DNA of 64,000 bases from Sulfurospirillum halorespirans DSM 13726 (lineage in GTDB: Bacteria; Campylobacterota; Campylobacteria; Campylobacterales; Sulfurospirillaceae), in assembly GCF_001723605.1 (NCBI RefSeq), contig NZ_CP017111.1:434001-498000 (forward strand), given 5' to 3'. Positions 62,463-64,000 of the stretch are shown in pieces. The stretch's first letter is position 1. Each line of letters starts with the position of its first letter. Below the pieces are notes generated by a model. It had not been told where the DNA came from and searched no databases. It saw only the letters and a program-made list of their open reading frames with translations. Both the position numbers and the translations under genes were made by a program.

Positions 62463-62539
62463 GTCCCGATAGCTCAGCAGGATAGAGCATCAAATTCCTA
62501 ATTTGAAGGCCATGCGTTCGAATCGCATTCGGGACACCA
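62463..62539 (+). tRNA. tRNA-Arg (CCT)
   Basis: 77 nt with acceptor GTCCCGA/TCGGGAC, anticodon CCT in the loop TTCCTAA, T-arm GTTCGAATCGC and an encoded CCA. Confidence 0.92.
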
Positions 62540-62716
62540 CCACGTTTTAATTCCTTCTTTAAACTAAACGTTTGATCTTTTCATTCTCAACTCATAAAAA
62601 TTAACGAAACGTTTCAAAAACTACATTATAATTTTCTATATGATTGAATTAAGTGCTACCTAAAACGATTCGTTCTAAAAGAAAATCAATCCGTTATACT
62701 TTTATAGGAGAAAACG

Positions 62717-63169
62717 ATGGATGAAATTGATGTACAGATTCTAAAATTGCTGGAACGCACTGGCAGGCTTTCCCATGAAGAGATTGGAAAGCTGGTTCAT
62801 ATCTCAAGACCTGCTGTGCATCAGCGTGTGGCTAAGCTTGAGAAAAATGGGGTGATTAAAGGGTATCGCGCCATTATTGATTGGCGAATGCTGGAGCAAA
62901 AAATTCAAGTGTTTATCTTTGTCAAAGTGAAATGCCAATCGTTTCAACAGATTACTGCAAAAATTCTCAACATCACCCTAGAGAACGGTGCTATCTTAGA
63001 GTGCCAGCGTTTAGCAGGCGAGTGGTGCATGGTGTTAAAAGTACGCGTGAGTTCTCCGGATGATATTACACGCTTTTTGGATGAGCTTGTAACGTTTTCT
63101 GAAGTGTATGAGACATCGACCACGTTTATTCTCTCAACCCTGCATGAAAACGGCTTTAGTGAACTGTAA
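62717..63169 (+). CDS. Lrp/AsnC-family transcriptional regulator
   Basis: 150 residues: N-terminal winged helix (DEIDVQILKLLERTGRLSHE, then ISRPAVHQRVAKLEKNGVI) and a C-terminal RAM ligand-binding domain (from about residue 65). It probably responds to an amino acid. It lies 20 bp before a DMT transporter gene on the same strand, so it may control that exporter. Confidence 0.88.
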   Translation: MDEIDVQILKLLERTGRLSHEEIGKLVHISRPAVHQRVAKLEKNGVIKGYRAIIDWRMLEQKIQVFIFVKVKCQSFQQITAKILNITLENGAILECQRLAGEWCMVLKVRVSSPDDITRFLDELVTFSEVYETSTTFILSTLHENGFSEL

Positions 63170-63189
63170 AATTGAAGAAGGAAATAAGC

Positions 63190-64000
63190 ATGAATGCTTT
63201 ACATGTAAACGAAAATCTAGCGATAGAATACAAAAAAACCATTATGACTGTCGTGGCATTGCTAAGTGTGTACATTGTCTGGGGCAGTACCTATTTGGGG
63301 ATTAAAATTGCCATCGAAACTTTTCCACCTTTTTTAATGGCGGGGATTCGCTTCCTTATCGCAGGGGCACTTTTGTATGGTTTTGTCGTGGTGAAAGAGA
63401 AAAAGCATCCCAAGCTTATTGAGTGGAGAGATACCACAATCATTGGCACGTTGTTGCTTTTGGGTGGTAATGGGCTTGTCGTGATTGCTGAAAAAACAAT
63501 TCCTTCTTCGATTGCCGCTATTGTGATTGCAACGGTGCCTTTGTGGATGATAGTGATCGCTTGGCTACTGAAAAGTCAAACAAGACCCAACAAAAGTACG
63601 CTTATAGGAACTCTCATCGGCTTTATCGGTGTGGTGATTTTGATGTTTCCCTCGGATCAAGAGCATCTTCACTTTGATACATTTGGGCTATTGTTGACAT
63701 TCTTAGCGGCTATTTTATGGTCATTCGGTTCTATCTATTCTCAAAAAGCAACCTTGCCAACTTCGGTGATGCTCTCAACTGCCATGCAGATGCTTAGCGG
63801 TGGCTTGGTTTTAATGATCACTGCCACGCTCTTTGGCGAATGGCAACAGTTTCATATAGAAACGCTCTCTTCGCGCTCGTTGTTTGCTTTGGCGTATTTG
63901 ATTTTTATCGGCTCTTTGGTGGGCTTTAGTGCCTATGTCTGGCTCTTAAAAAATGTCTCACCCTATCTTGCCTCAACCTATGCCTTTGTCAATCCGATGG
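63190..64000 (+). CDS. DMT-superfamily (EamA) transporter, 3' end outside the window
   Basis: At least 270 residues with about nine hydrophobic helices visible; the frame is open to the window end. SVYIVWGSTYLGIKIAIETF and the repeat-two start resemble YedA/RhaT-type exporters. ATG 63190 follows GAAGGAAATA. Codons 3-7 read Ala-Leu-His-Val-Asn, from a dispersed palindrome (63199) placed right at the N-terminus. With the Lrp gene upstream, amino-acid export is plausible. This is inference. Confidence 0.8.
   Translation, partial: MNALHVNENLAIEYKKTIMTVVALLSVYIVWGSTYLGIKIAIETFPPFLMAGIRFLIAGALLYGFVVVKEKKHPKLIEWRDTTIIGTLLLLGGNGLVVIAEKTIPSSIAAIVIATVPLWMIVIAWLLKSQTRPNKSTLIGTLIGFIGVVILMFPSDQEHLHFDTFGLLLTFLAAILWSFGSIYSQKATLPTSVMLSTAMQMLSGGLVLMITATLFGEWQQFHIETLSSRSLFALAYLIFIGSLVGFSAYVWLLKNVSPYLASTYAFVNPM

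Overview
The window is chromosomal DNA of a Campylobacterota bacterium, most likely Sulfurospirillum or a close relative. This is inferred from gene content and protein character: rpoB and rpoC are separate, a single tuf sits beside a tRNA cluster, and there are many periplasmic redox and amino-acid-use genes. No rRNA lies in the window to confirm the genus.

Layout. 1-4217 is an AT-rich acquired segment: the end of a serine recombinase, a cI-like repressor with operators, a phage-type replisome organiser, an excisionase-like protein, a possible integrase remnant, and a toxin-antitoxin-like pair (HTH protein plus nucleotidyltransferase) behind a promoter with an operator in its spacer. 4363-10932 holds sbcD-sbcC and a DUF2779 nuclease, split by an AT-rich HNH/nucleotidyltransferase cassette (7966-9441). 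11080-16949 holds lactate dehydrogenase, a MORN-repeat protein, phosphoketolase, a conserved helical protein and a DDAH-type hydrolase. 16946-32905 is mostly single genes: VOC, DJ-1, a PhoX-like protein with a diheme cytochrome, dienelactone hydrolase, GGDEF/EAL, TrxC, two D-glutamate-cyclase-type genes, a deacetylase, DMT, DUF2132, SDR and an RHH pair. 32969-41225 is a branched-chain amino acid transporter operon (livK-H-M-G-F) followed by putA. 42398-59594 is the rif/str cluster: four tRNAs, tuf, rpmG, tRNA-Trp, secE, nusG, rplK, rplA, rplJ, rplL, rpoB, rpoC, rpsL, rpsG, fusA. 59768-62344 is metN-metI-metQ, followed by tRNA-Arg, an Lrp-type regulator and a DMT transporter cut by the window end.

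The most striking signal is a perfect palindrome, TTACATGTAA (usually extended to TTTACATGTAAA). I counted 41 exact copies by eye; about 0.2 would be expected by chance for a 64-kb sequence of this composition. Fourteen are intergenic, several of them built into terminator-like hairpins, and 27 are inside genes. In genes they are read in only two frames: Leu-His-Val (22) and Thr-Cys-Lys (5). Ten of them lie in sbcD-sbcC, which encode the nuclease that cuts DNA hairpins and palindromes. The acquired segments carry none. The pattern recalls DNA-uptake sequences of Neisseria and Pasteurellaceae, or the HIP1 palindrome of cyanobacteria. I know of no description of such an element in this group. 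A second new repeat is an 82-bp structured element present in two inverted copies near 23.5 and 28.1 kb.
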